Assembly: GCA_030562195.1 (NCBI GenBank)
Contig: JAUJPP010000002.1
Span: forward strand, 4,526,001-4,590,000
Source: Nipponacmea schrenckii
Taxonomy: Eukaryota > Mollusca > Gastropoda > Lottiidae
Direction: 5' to 3'
Length of the DNA stretch: 64,000 nucleotides
Shown here: positions 21,740 through 31,837 of the stretch, piece by piece
How positions within the stretch are numbered: the first letter of the stretch is position 1
How the letters are laid out: each line of letters starts with the position of its first letter
Notes under the pieces: generated by a model
The model's input: only the letters and a program-made list of their open reading frames with translations
What the model was told of the DNA's origin: nothing
Databases searched by the model: none
Position numbers and translations under genes: made by a program

Positions 21740-21985
21740 AACGAGTCTTGACCGAAAATTGGACCGTATAATGCTAGATACTCTTTTCTAATAAGAGAAA
21801 AGTTATTAAGTTTGTGTACCCCAAAACAGATGAACTCTCAATATTGATATTGAATCCCAATTACGACAAATTATAGCCTTAGAAAGTATTATATTATCTA
21901 TATAAAGATATTGTTTAAAATCGAAAAGTTAAATATTTCCCAATTTTGACAAAATTATAACCATCAAAAGTACATTAAGTCTTAT

Positions 21986-22102
21986 CAAGAGATAACGCTG
22001 CCTGTATGAGCATGTGAAACGTAGAGGTAATAAATAATAGATATAGTATATCCATATAGTGCTTCTTTATCTACATCTATGTCTATATGTCTTATAAACA
22101 GT
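21986..22102 (+). mobile_element. 5'-truncated Penelope-like element tail with 12-bp TSD
   Basis: GATAACGCTGCCTGTATGAG and the sequence that follows match the 3' end of the Penelope-like element at 62945-63065. It is flanked by ATTAAGTCTTAT at 21974-21985 and 22103-22114, and copy 2 of the duplication (near 31990) has the empty site. The insertion therefore postdates the duplication or hit only one copy. Confidence 0.85.
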
Positions 22103-22421
22103 ATTAAGTCTTATAAGGAAATAGCAGAAAGAATAAAAACAATTAACTAAACGGTTAATCTATATATCTTTCAGTGAAAAGAAATTCTCCAAAAGTGATC
22201 AAAATCAGCAAATAACTAATAGATATTCTTGTGTATATTGGATTTTAAAAAAAGTCAGCACGTGTTTAAAGAATACGAGTCTGTGATTACGATATGGAGT
22301 TTGTTGAGAGTGTCAAAGGTAATACGGTTAAATAAGGAAGCGAATTCTGTATCACTTTTTCAAAAGATATAGCTTCAAATACTGTGACTTACGAACGAAA
22401 ACATATTGAAAAGAGGTTACA

Positions 22422-22628
22422 TTATCTACTTACGTGACCTAATAAAAATATGCAAAAGAGATATATTATGTTGATAAAATGTTCCCTGTGCATTTTGTCT
22501 CCAAACTGACTTTCAGTCCATGATCCAACTAATTTGCATATACCGCTAATAAATGAAATCCTTTTGCTATTTAATAAACTTCCTTGATCGAGGGTGTATT
22601 TTTTCAGTTGAAACACGTGACATTCCAA
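22422..22628 (-). CDS. Small uncharacterised frame, copy 1 (68 codons)
   Basis: Met start, then a hydrophilic part with KYTLDQGSLLNSKR and KLVGSWTESQFGDKM and a hydrophobic end INIIYLFCIFLLG. A good donor (GTCAC|GTAAGT, minus strand near 22430) lies close to its end, so it may be a first exon. The second copy at 32326-32532 differs at three bases, all changing the amino acid, which does not support purifying selection. I do not recognise the family. It may be a chance frame inside a repeat. Confidence 0.25.
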   Translation of the reverse strand: MECHVFQLKKYTLDQGSLLNSKRISFISGICKLVGSWTESQFGDKMHREHFINIIYLFCIFLLGHVSR

Positions 22629-23194
22629 AATACATAGTTATTGTATACAAGATTGTATCTATGTGATATATATAAGACGTGTTCACATGGCTTATATAGA
22701 TCTATGTATAATACTAGTATTCAAATGAATAATGCATTTAAATGTAATATAACGTTGAAAGTTTATGATGTGTATCGGGATGCATTCCACTGGGGAATCA
22801 CTCCTAAACCAGGTCGAGTTTAGCTGCGTAGAGCAACTTGGTGAAAGGGTGTGTCTCAAGGATAAGTTCTAGGTTAAGCCCTTTTCAGCACTTTGATAAA
22901 TAATTTGTTTATCTATTAAGGAAATTTTGATTTATTGAAAAAAGCATCCTCTTCAATAATTGAAGTTAAAATTAAGTCAATTCTAATATCAGAATGGAGC
23001 ATAAAATAAACTGGTTCAAGATTAATAGGATGGAGGACAATATTGATAAAATTCAGGTTATGTTATTGAGCTGGTCTGAACGATTTAAATGAAGTTAACC
23101 ATCTTGCATTGAGAATTTTTTCTCAATTCCTAGGTTTTTGCACAGGTACATGTAGATAGGATAGTCTGTATCTATGAGTTCACCGAATGACCCT

Positions 23195-23694
23195 NNNNNN
23201 NNNNNNNNNNNNNNNNNNNNNNNNNNNNNNNNNNNNNNNNNNNNNNNNNNNNNNNNNNNNNNNNNNNNNNNNNNNNNNNNNNNNNNNNNNNNNNNNNNNN
23301 NNNNNNNNNNNNNNNNNNNNNNNNNNNNNNNNNNNNNNNNNNNNNNNNNNNNNNNNNNNNNNNNNNNNNNNNNNNNNNNNNNNNNNNNNNNNNNNNNNNN
23401 NNNNNNNNNNNNNNNNNNNNNNNNNNNNNNNNNNNNNNNNNNNNNNNNNNNNNNNNNNNNNNNNNNNNNNNNNNNNNNNNNNNNNNNNNNNNNNNNNNNN
23501 NNNNNNNNNNNNNNNNNNNNNNNNNNNNNNNNNNNNNNNNNNNNNNNNNNNNNNNNNNNNNNNNNNNNNNNNNNNNNNNNNNNNNNNNNNNNNNNNNNNN
23601 NNNNNNNNNNNNNNNNNNNNNNNNNNNNNNNNNNNNNNNNNNNNNNNNNNNNNNNNNNNNNNNNNNNNNNNNNNNNNNNNNNNNNNNNNNNNNN
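23195..23694. other. Assembly gap, 500 N
   Basis: Exactly 500 undetermined bases at the end of duplication copy 1. Confidence 1.
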
Positions 23695-23699
23695 TTTTT

Positions 23700-24225
23700 T
23701 TCGAGCTACTATGTGTTAGTAGACCAGTATCTTAACTAGTTTATGATCATCATAATATAACAGTATATGTTTAATAATAAATAGACTAAACTAGTTTATG
23801 ACCATCATACATTGATGAAATAAAGTTAAAGTTTATATTTTATACCAGTATATGTTTATTAATAAATAGATGAAATAAAGTTAAAGTTTATATTTTATAC
23901 CAGTATATGTTTATTAATAAATAGACTAAACTAGTATATGATCATCATACATTGATGAAATAAAGTTAAAGTTTATATGATATACCAGTATATGTTTATT
24001 AATAAATAGACTAAACTAGTATATGATCATCATACATTGATGAAATAAAGTTAAAGTTTATATGATATACCAGTATATGTTTATTAATAAATAGACTAAA
24101 CTAGTATATGATCATCATACATTGATGAAATAAAGTTAAAGTTTATATAATATACCAGTATATGTTTAATAGTAAATACACTAAACTAGTATATGATCAT
24201 CATACATTGATGAAATTAAGTTAAA
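23700..24225. repeat. 85-bp satellite, left block
   Basis: About six units with period 85 (TACCAGTATATG recurs at 23983, 24068 and 24153), containing ACTAAACTAGTATATGATCA and GATGAAATAAAGTTAAAG. It continues at 28894-29185 on the other side of the Ngaro-like element, so one array was split. Confidence 0.92.
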
Positions 24226-24420
24226 ATGGGTATTAATGGTTTTAATACGTTTTTAATTTGTTCAGTTACGGTATATATATTCGTTTTGTGTAAGGAGCTC
24301 GTTTTTTGTACACCTCTTATGTGAGTCAATGAATTTTCGTTTCTTGTTGAATGTTATAAATTTGTTCATTGCCCAGCATGGTCGAAAAATATTTCTTTAA
24401 GAAAAATTTTGCATTTCAAA
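24226..24420 (+). repeat. A1 split direct repeat
   Basis: Starts ATGGGTATTAATGGTTTTAA and ends GCATTTCAAA; repeated at 28470-28667 with a 3-base length difference in a T-run. Contains the probable promoter region of the element. Confidence 0.9.
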
Positions 24421-24463
24421 AGTGAATTACCAACTTATTCGTAATTGACAATCTAGTTAAATA

Positions 24464-25705
24464 ATGGCAGGGGTAAAAGGCAGACCAAAGAGGACAACGT
24501 CAGGAAAATCTAAAGCAATGGACGAATTTTTATACTCTTTTGATGGGAAGGAAGATATGGCAAGCCTTCCATTTCCAGATGCACTGGGCCTTGCATTAGG
24601 TTCTGGGCCTAGTCGTGACAGTAAAACTACACCTGTTCATGACAAGAAGTCGTTACAAGCCAAGCTGTCAGAGTTAAGATCTAGTTGGTCGGAAAAATCA
24701 ACAAGGGGCTTACCTAGGCCTATGGCAGGTCTAAAGCATGAGACACACTCCAGTCTCAGTACGCCAGTTTCAGTTGAAATGCCACGGACCGGTACCACCC
24801 ACCAAGCCCATCCACAAGTATCCACTAACCAATACACAACAGAAAATCAGCATGAATTACAAATTCTAAGAAAAGAGGTGACACAGATGAAAGTAATGGT
24901 GGAAAAAATGAAGCTGGAAAGAGAGGCGGAGAACCTAAAGAGGGACATATTGGAATTAAGTTCAAATCATCCAGATACATCTAGCCTAAATATTCCTGAG
25001 GAACAAGATGTCCAGCCTCCAGCTAATGCTAGAGCAGGTAAAGCTAAACAAATAATAGACTTTATATGGACTAATCCATTGGACATTATTGATGACAGTC
25101 ATTTTATAGATTTGGGTCAAGGGACAAAACTCCAACTCGGAACTAGACGCCAATCTTTAGGCAAAGTAACTCTTGAACAGTGGGCTTACGCCAGCATACA
25201 AATATTATTCTCTCTGAAAATACCAGAACAAAATGGTTACCTTCAGTATATGCAGTGAGTCTTTCGTTTGGCAGCCAATCATGTCTGGCAATCGGTGCTT
25301 CTTTATGATAAAGAATACAGGGAAAGGCAGGCAACTGAGCATTTTTCTTGGGGTACACCATTAGCAGAGTTAAGGAATTTTCATTTAATACCCAAGCAAA
25401 CTAATGCTACCACAACAGCCTTAAAGGAGTTGGATAAGGGTAATTCGAATGTTGAGAATCGTCGCAAAGGCCCGTTCATGCCAGATGGCCGGGAAATCTG
25501 TCGGAGGTATAATTCACCAGGTTGCTGTATTCGAAGTGACACAAGATGCAGGTTGGCTCACAACTGCACGATTTGTTATAGCACGGCTCACGGAGCAGCA
25601 CGCCACAATACAAATAGCAAGAATTCAAATTTTGTAAATACTTCAACTCCTTATAATCAGTCAAAAAACTCTTCAAATCAGACACAGTCAAATCCACTGA
25701 CGTAA
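24464..25705 (+). CDS. Ngaro-like Gag protein (one in-frame TGA)
   Basis: A single frame from the Met at 24464 to the stop at 25705, interrupted only by TGA at 25256-25258. The N-terminal part is basic and Ser/Thr-rich; a coiled-coil stretch lies near residues 125-165 (LQILRKEVTQMKVMVEKMKL); the C-terminal part carries a Cys/His finger, ICRRYNSPGC followed by CRLAHNCTICYSTAHGAARH, comparable to the finger in the decayed element at 15.2-16.1 kb. It would coat the RNA of the element. The TGA may be a mutated CGA; apart from that the protein is complete. It lies 48 bases upstream of the RT frame. Confidence 0.85.
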
Positions 25706-25752
25706 CTAATAGGCCTAATGCAGACCCAAGCAATAACAGTGTATGCTACGAG

Positions 25753-27330
25753 TTGAATTATCTTGCTTGGGCGTCCCTGCTACCAAATTGGGACTTTGAC
25801 CGTGAATTTTTACTCAGTGGTATTTTAAACGGTTTTAGAATTACAGATATTGAATGTAAGGTTGATAGTGTGTGTGCAAAAAATCATAAATCATCGGAAA
25901 TTCATCATAAATTGGTCGAAGAGCAAATTATTGAGGAATTAGAGCACAATAACTATAGAATTTGTACAGATAAGCCTAAAATTATATCGGCATTGGGTGC
26001 TATACCTAAATCTTTAGAAAAAGTGAGACTTATACATGACGCCAGTCTACCCATAGGTAGTAGTTTAAATTCTCTGGTTATTGATAAATCGTGTAAATAT
26101 ATGGATTTGGATACAGCATGTAAACTAATTCAAAAGGGTGATTGGCTAGCAAAAGTGGATCTGTCATCAGCGTTTAGAAGTGTTCCAATTCGTAAATCAG
26201 ATCAACGGCTTACAGGCCTGCGATGGCGTTTTTCGGGGGATAACTGTGATACAATTTTATGCGATACTAAACTGCCTTTTGGATGTGCGAAATCTCCACA
26301 AATTTTTCAAAGGTTGAGTAGTGCAGTGTGTAGAATGGCGAAGGTGTTATATGATATTACGGTCATGGCATATCTAGACGATTTCTTGATTATTGCACCT
26401 ACATTCGAAAGGTGTAATTATGCTTTGTTACAATTGATTTCTTTATTGCGTTCCCTTGGTTTTCGTATTAACTGGAAGAAAGTTGAGGGTCCAAATCAAA
26501 TCTTATTTTTTCTGGGAGTGTCTATAAATACCAATGACTTAACTTTAAATCTACCTGAAGACAAACTATGTGCATTTAAAAACCTTCTTGAGGAATTCAG
26601 TGCTCGTCAACGAGCTTCAAAAAGGCAGTTAGAAACGTTAATCGGTAAACTCAATTGGGCCAGTCGTGTAGTGCAAGGTGGGCGCACCTTTTTGCGCAGA
26701 ATTATAGATTTGAACATGACTTTGAAGTTTCGTAATCATAAAGTTCGACTTTCACCGGAGTTCCACTTGGATATTGACTGGTGGATTAATAGCATCGTTG
26801 CGATGAATGGGGCGGTGTCATTTCTCGATACTAGACCTGTGACGTCAGTTAAGACAGACGCATGTAATAAAGGAGGTGCCGGTACATTCGAGGGTGATTT
26901 TTATTATGTCAACTGGGAACTCGACTTTCCAGAAAGTGACTTGGTGAATAAACATATCAATATCAAAGAGACTATGGCTATAGTTATAGCCTTAAATAGA
27001 TGGGCCCCTGCTCTATCAAACAAACAAGTTGTGGTGTCCACAGACAATATTACGAGTAAATCTGTATTAAATAAGGGTACCAGTAAAGACAAACTAGTAA
27101 TGATATGGTTAAGACAATTACTTGATTTACAAAGATTATATAATTTTAATGTACGTGCTAAATACATTCCTGGATGTAAAAATATTATCCCTGATCTATT
27201 GTCTAGACTTCATGAGCCTAATAACTTGCAGAAAGTATTTTCATTGATGCCGTCTTATAGCTTAGGTTTACTACCCTTCAATCGTGCTGAGCTTCTTACA
27301 CATATGTCAGAGACTTTTTTTTTCTTGTAG
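25753..27330 (+). CDS. Ngaro-like reverse transcriptase / RNase H
   Basis: 525 codons, uninterrupted. RT motifs in order: VRLIHDASLPIGSSLN, WLAKVDLSSAFRSVPI, KLPFGCAKSPQIFQ, the intact active site MAYLDDFLII (residues about 205-214) and RINWKKVEGPNQILFFLG. RNase H follows with its acidic residues in SVKTDACNKGG, INIKETMAIV and VVSTDNITS, and ends NIIPDLLSRL. All catalytic positions are present. The frame closes in a run of nine T (27315-27323). The recombinase frame begins right behind it, so the two were probably one polyprotein before a one-base homopolymer change. Confidence 0.93.
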   Translation: MNYLAWASLLPNWDFDREFLLSGILNGFRITDIECKVDSVCAKNHKSSEIHHKLVEEQIIEELEHNNYRICTDKPKIISALGAIPKSLEKVRLIHDASLPIGSSLNSLVIDKSCKYMDLDTACKLIQKGDWLAKVDLSSAFRSVPIRKSDQRLTGLRWRFSGDNCDTILCDTKLPFGCAKSPQIFQRLSSAVCRMAKVLYDITVMAYLDDFLIIAPTFERCNYALLQLISLLRSLGFRINWKKVEGPNQILFFLGVSINTNDLTLNLPEDKLCAFKNLLEEFSARQRASKRQLETLIGKLNWASRVVQGGRTFLRRIIDLNMTLKFRNHKVRLSPEFHLDIDWWINSIVAMNGAVSFLDTRPVTSVKTDACNKGGAGTFEGDFYYVNWELDFPESDLVNKHINIKETMAIVIALNRWAPALSNKQVVVSTDNITSKSVLNKGTSKDKLVMIWLRQLLDLQRLYNFNVRAKYIPGCKNIIPDLLSRLHEPNNLQKVFSLMPSYSLGLLPFNRAELLTHMSETFFFL

Positions 27331-27341
27331 ATGGCCTGCAG

Positions 27342-28308
27342 TTGCTTAAGCAGTTGGAGTCAGCATCAGTTGTGTTCCTGAAAGAAGGATGGTCGAAATC
27401 CAGTAGAAAAACTTATAGGTCCCATCTTAAATGCTATGTGGATTTTTGTGATATAATTAAGATCCAATTAACCCCTTTATCATGCCATTCAGCTTTGCTA
27501 TATTTAACATATTTAGCCTCTATCAAACAGTATAAGTATTCTTCAATCATATCATATATTTGTATTGTTAAACAATTGCATAAGATTAGGAAATTATCGG
27601 ATCCTTTTGAGGATTGGCAAGTTTCTCACGCATTAACAGGTATTCGTCGCGTCTTAGGGGATTCACAAGAAGGTGCTGATCCTATAAAACCATGTCATCT
27701 TTTGGCTATTAAGCCTTTTTTAGACTTATCAGTTTTGTCCGACCTCTGTTTTTGGGTCGCTTGTTTATTAGGATTTTTTGGTATGTTGCGGCCTGGAAAT
27801 TTTTTATATAAGGATAATTGTCAAGAAAAAACTATTGAGATTAAGAGATGTTAGTCTCGTAGAAGATGGAGCAGTTATTGACTTGCGATATACTAAAACG
27901 TTACAGTTCCGACAAAAGGAACTTCATGTCATTTTACCTTTTTTACCAGGACATGAACTTTGTCCTACTATTGCCCTGTCATCTTTATTGCATATGCACA
28001 ATATAAACTCGTCCCGTATTAACGATCCTTTACTATGCAGTACCTTTGGTCAACCTATGACTTATACCTTTTTTATAAAGCACCTTCGATTGTTAATTAG
28101 GAAAACCGAATTTACAGGTGTGTGTCAATTTACAGGTCATTCATTCCGTAGAGGTGGGGCACAATGGGCGGCTCAGTCTGGAATTTCAGCAGATATGATA
28201 CAGGAATTAGGTTTCTGGAAAAGTGCAGCTTACTTGCGATATTTAGATGCTTCAGATTCTCAAAAACTGGGGGCTATGCAAGTTTTTGGATCTAACCTCC
28301 CCTCTTAA
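27342..28308 (+). CDS. Ngaro-like tyrosine recombinase (frame change near 27825)
   Basis: 27342-27830 gives the core-binding domain (FLKEGWSKSSRKTYRSHLKC) and the first catalytic Arg in FFGMLRPGNFLY. 27830-28308 gives the remainder in the next frame: HELCPTIALSSLL, then CQFTGHSFRRGGAQWAAQ with the H-x-x-R box, and GFWKSAAYLRYLDA with the tyrosine nucleophile. The switch falls at an A-run near 27825. It would recombine the circular cDNA with the target. Except for the one-base shift every catalytic residue is in place. Confidence 0.9.
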
Positions 28309-28331
28309 TTTCTCCCTCTTCTCTGGGGTTT

Positions 28332-28469
28332 GGGGAATCTCTCTCCACATTATAACCATATTAGGTTAATTTTTTCAGTTTAAGGTTTTATGATTAATAA
28401 ATCCTGTAAAGCCCATTCATAATTTTGTTGTTTATATATATTATCAAGTGGGTGAATAGTTTGGTTAAA
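28332..28469 (+). repeat. B1 split direct repeat
   Basis: GGGGAATCTCTCTCCACATT through TTTGGTTAAA; repeated at 28757-28893 with one base length difference. Confidence 0.9.
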
Positions 28470-28667
28470 ATGGGTATTAATGGTTTTAATACGTTTTTTT
28501 AAATTTGTTCAGTTACGGTATATATATTCGTTTTGTGTAAGGAGCTCGTTTTTTGTACACCTCTTATGTGAGTCAATGAATTTTCGTTTCTTGTTGAATG
28601 TTATAAATTTGTTCATTGCCCAGCATGGTCGAAAAATATTTCTTTAAGAAAAATTTTGCATTTCAAA
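28470..28667 (+). repeat. A2 split direct repeat
   Basis: Second copy of A1 directly after B1. Confidence 0.9.
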
Positions 28668-28756
28668 CCCAACCTCCACACCCAGTAGTTATTACTGGTG
28701 TATTTTGGTTTGCATCGTCTTAGTAGTCCCTACTATCTTTTACGCTAGCGCGGCAA

Positions 28757-28893
28757 GGGGAATCTCTCTCCACATTATAACCATATTAGGTTAATTTTTC
28801 AGTTTAAGGTTTTATGATTAATAAATCCTGTAAAGCCCATTCATAATTTTGTTGTTTATATATATTATCAAGTGGGTGAATAGTTTGGTTAAA
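28757..28893 (+). repeat. B2 split direct repeat and right end
   Basis: Second copy of B1; ends GGTTAAA at the junction with satellite. The 89 bases between A2 and B2 (28668-28756) are unique. Confidence 0.9.
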
Positions 28894-29185
28894 GTTTATA
28901 TAATATACCAGTATATGTTTAATAGTAAATACACTAAACTAGTATATGATCATCATACATTGATGAAATTAAGTTAAAGTTTATATAATATAGCAGTATA
29001 TGTTTATTAATAAATAGACTAAACTAGTATATGATCATCATACATTGATGAAATTAAGTTAAAGTTTATATAATATAGCAGTATATGTTTATTAATAAAT
29101 AGACTAAATTAGTTTATGATCATCATACATTGATGAAATTAAGTTAAAGTTTATATAATATACCAGTATATGTTTATTAATAATA
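28894..29185. repeat. 85-bp satellite, right block
   Basis: About four units continuing the array broken at 24225. The first unit shares the AATAGTAAATACAC variant with the last unit on the left side. Confidence 0.9.
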
Positions 29186-29266
29186 ATTTATGGTCATCTT
29201 TGAAATTGTTAAAATTATTTTAATGACAGTTTCATTCATATAGTTAATAGGCTGGGCTGTATCCAC

Positions 29267-30109
29267 CTATGTTAACAAAGGATTCATCATTGTTGTCAGA
29301 AGGAGTATTTCTCCTGATTGAGTGTTTAGGTCTAGTTTTATCAAGTAGTGAATCCAATTCCCTCTCAGTTTTAATAAGATGTACATTTTCTTGATATCTT
29401 TAATAAAGATTATGCCATCTCTTACCCATGAACCCATGAATATCTTATCCCTACACAAGCTTCTGACCTTTGATGCAGTTTTTGCTCTATGTTTAGTAAG
29501 ATCATCATTTATGTACACTTTCTTATTTTTAAATTCATCTGGAGCATTTGAGGTGTTTTTAAGATATTTAGAATTATTAATAAGATCCTTCTTTGTATAA
29601 TAGCTTTTGAACTTTACTATAATAGGTCTTGGATTTTGCTTAGCATTGAATTTAGAGGGGTGTCCTACTCGGTCGCTCCTATTTATGTCAGACTTTGAAA
29701 TCTTAACAAAATCCTACAAAATTTGCTACCTTCACAACAAGGTCATCAGTTGATTCTGTAGGTCTCTCCTCTGTTCCATTTATCCTAACTGAATCACGTC
29801 TCCCATATTGCTCTAATTCATCAATTATTTGTTCATCTTTTCTTTGAAGTTCTGTTTTTAAATTTGTAATTTCACTAGAAAGCTCCTCAATTTTTTGAGT
29901 AAACTGCTTTATTATCAACTGTGCCACTTTGTTTGCTATTTTAAACCAACTGCATCGTCCTGTAAAGCAGTGATAATTTCGTCACGAAGCAGTGGGTCAC
30001 TCATGGCGTCTTCTACCTGATCTATATACGCCTCAGATGAATTCTTTCTGGATGTTTTATTTCCAGGAGCACCAGTAGCAGAAGCTAAACGCTTTCTAAA
30101 GTTCTCCAT
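29267..30109 (-). pseudogene. LINE ORF1 protein (coiled coil plus RRM-like), frameshifted
   Basis: Starts at the Met at 30107-30109 (MENFRKRLASATGAPGNK). After a frame break near 29945 it continues with a coiled coil (IEELSSEITNLKTELQRKDE) and DELEQYGRRDSVRINGTEE, then, after another break, PRPIIVKFKSYYTKKDLI and INDDLTKHRAKTASKVRSLC, ending at 29267. This order is that of the L1/Tx1-like ORF1 RNA-binding protein found in several non-LTR clades. No ORF2 follows to the left, where satellite sequence begins, so the element is cut at its 3' side. Confidence 0.8.
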
Positions 30110-30409
30110 GAACTGATTTTCAGCAAAAACTAATGAAAGAAAAGTGTCTTACTTGCCGGCCTAACCAATGTAAACAATATGGCGGATCGCTACTTCTTTG
30201 ATAGCTTCAACACAAAGTTCTTATCCTTTCAATTTAAACAGATAATTACAGTTTTTTGACACAAATTATGATTTCATCAATTAAGATAAGTTACTACCAT
30301 TACACTAAACACATAGAAACGTTCTTTCGAAGGCTTTTTACCCACATAAATATTGAATTTTTAACAAACAAAAATCAGGTGCTCACACACATCCGCCATG
30401 TTGACCATC
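30110..30409 (-). mobile_element. Probable LINE 5' UTR
   Basis: 300 bases upstream of the ORF1 start with no frame. It ends where the dispersed repeat shared with 8151 begins, so 30409 is the likely 5' end of the LINE. Contains two ATGGCGG-like and CCGCCATG strings. Confidence 0.5.
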
Positions 30410-31240
30410 ATTCGCCATTCTCCTAGGTCGGCCCAAGTCCATTGATCAAATAATCCGCATGCTAGCATTCATTGAAAATTTCATTGCCCTTATATTAGTT
30501 CTGTAGTTGATTTATCAATTTGTTGAATTTTGAAGTAGAGGATAACAATAAACCATGACAAACATGACATGACATGGAAAATTGACAAGCATTTAATTTA
30601 GTAACTCTATATACGGTCTGATTTTGCCAATGTTCGATAAATGGAATTTATCAGAAATACAAGATATCAAGATCAGATATGAATGTGTATCATCAGCGTA
30701 AATATGTAATGGCATTTGTTGCATTTTTAATTTTATAAATAAACCTCTTATTTCAGAATCTTATTGTCCTGGTGGGGTTCTCATATGATAGTTTTTTTTT
30801 AAATCCGTTGAGTAAAGAAGAATTGTTCAACCGCCGTTCCTTGAGGAACACTGAAAGTTAGTACACTTAGAGCTGACCAAAGCTGCAATCAAGCCATCAA
30901 TCTGACAATTTGAATTCTCGGTGTTTCAAACTAAAGGTTCTAACTTTCAACGGTGATAATGGTATAAATTATACTGATACAGCTAAAAAGACAGAATGGA
31001 TGACTTACCTGGACTACAAATTCCAGACCTTACAGGACAAACAGGAACCACATTACTTCTTACCTGAAATAAAATAATTCAATTATTCTATATACCATTT
31101 AATCATAAAAATTAAAACAGGTCTTAACAGCTTATTACGCATATTATCTTTAGTCTTGCGTATTCGCTATCAGCTCGGCATCCACAGAAGAAACGTATTG
31201 CCAAATCAATCATTTAAATTTAATATTTGTTGAAAATTGG
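30410..31240. repeat. Dispersed repeat, right copy with empty site
   Basis: Matches 8151-8640 plus 9593-9710. At 31101-31120 it is continuous where the left copy holds the 952-base element, giving a natural empty-site control. Confidence 0.88.
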
Positions 31241-31837
31241 GTCAGTGTTGGAGTACTCATTTAAGAACAACGTCATATATAGTGGCACGTGACAAACTAC
31301 AGTTGTCTAAAAATAAAAGCCAGTTTGCGTAACTGGTTCATAGAAGGGGGTGATAGTAGAAATGTGAATATTCTAAATCATATCCATTGCTTTTTTTCGG
31401 GCTTATGTGAGGTTATATCCTACAAAGTCTGGGGATGTTGGAATTAATTCAAGAATTCACCTTGTATTTCTTCCCCTTAATGGATGTTTTAAGCGTTTTG
31501 TTTTTACTTGATTTTCTAAATTAAACATGGATTTTGATGTATGGTTATGAAAAAATCGACTGATAATATATACTGTTATTGACTAAGTTTAACCGAATTT
31601 AAATTTTAGTTCATTCTAAGAACTTCTTAACTTTAACCATGCTGTTTAGAAAAGGAAGTAGCAACTAGGCGAAAGAGTAATAATCTAAAACAGTTATATA
31701 AAAAGACATCATATCTTAACGCATTTAAATCTACGACGGCCCAATAATTATTCATATTTAGACCGGTAAGTTTTTTATACTTTGCTTCACAAAAATGTTA
31801 CATAGACATAATAAATATATGTAATAAAACAACAAAG
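31241..31837. other. No gene recognised
   Basis: AT-rich, no frame over about 40 codons that looks coding, no repeat identified. Confidence 0.5.

Larger units (their letters stand above)
21823..23194. repeat. Direct duplication, copy 1 (ends at the assembly gap)
   Basis: Matches 31838-33063 almost base for base from TTTGTGTACCCCAAAACAGA to CACCGAATGACCCT, where the gap begins. Copy 1 has a 117-base insertion at 21986 and an extra ~33 bases near 22795; copy 2 has a small extra segment near 32205. The two are 10 kb apart in the same orientation. Confidence 0.9.
24226..28893 (+). mobile_element. Ngaro-like tyrosine-recombinase retrotransposon with split direct repeats
   Basis: A 4.67-kb element with the order A1 (24226-24420), Gag, RT/RNase H, recombinase, B1 (28332-28469), A2 (28470-28667), B2 (28757-28893). 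A1 and A2 are nearly identical, as are B1 and B2. This A1-B1-A2-B2 layout is the split direct repeat architecture of Ngaro and PAT elements, and absence of a methyltransferase domain favours Ngaro. It sits in the 85-bp satellite with no target duplication. Near-identity of the repeats points to recent insertion. One in-frame stop and two homopolymer frame changes are its only visible lesions. Confidence 0.92.

Noticed and set aside
22422..22628. Lipocalin or fatty-acid-binding-protein first exon (KLVGSWTES)
   Set aside because: The resemblance is limited to a few residues, and all three differences between the two copies change the amino acid, so there is no sign of selection on a protein.
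23174..23735. Frames across the second N run
   Set aside because: Same artefact of undetermined bases.
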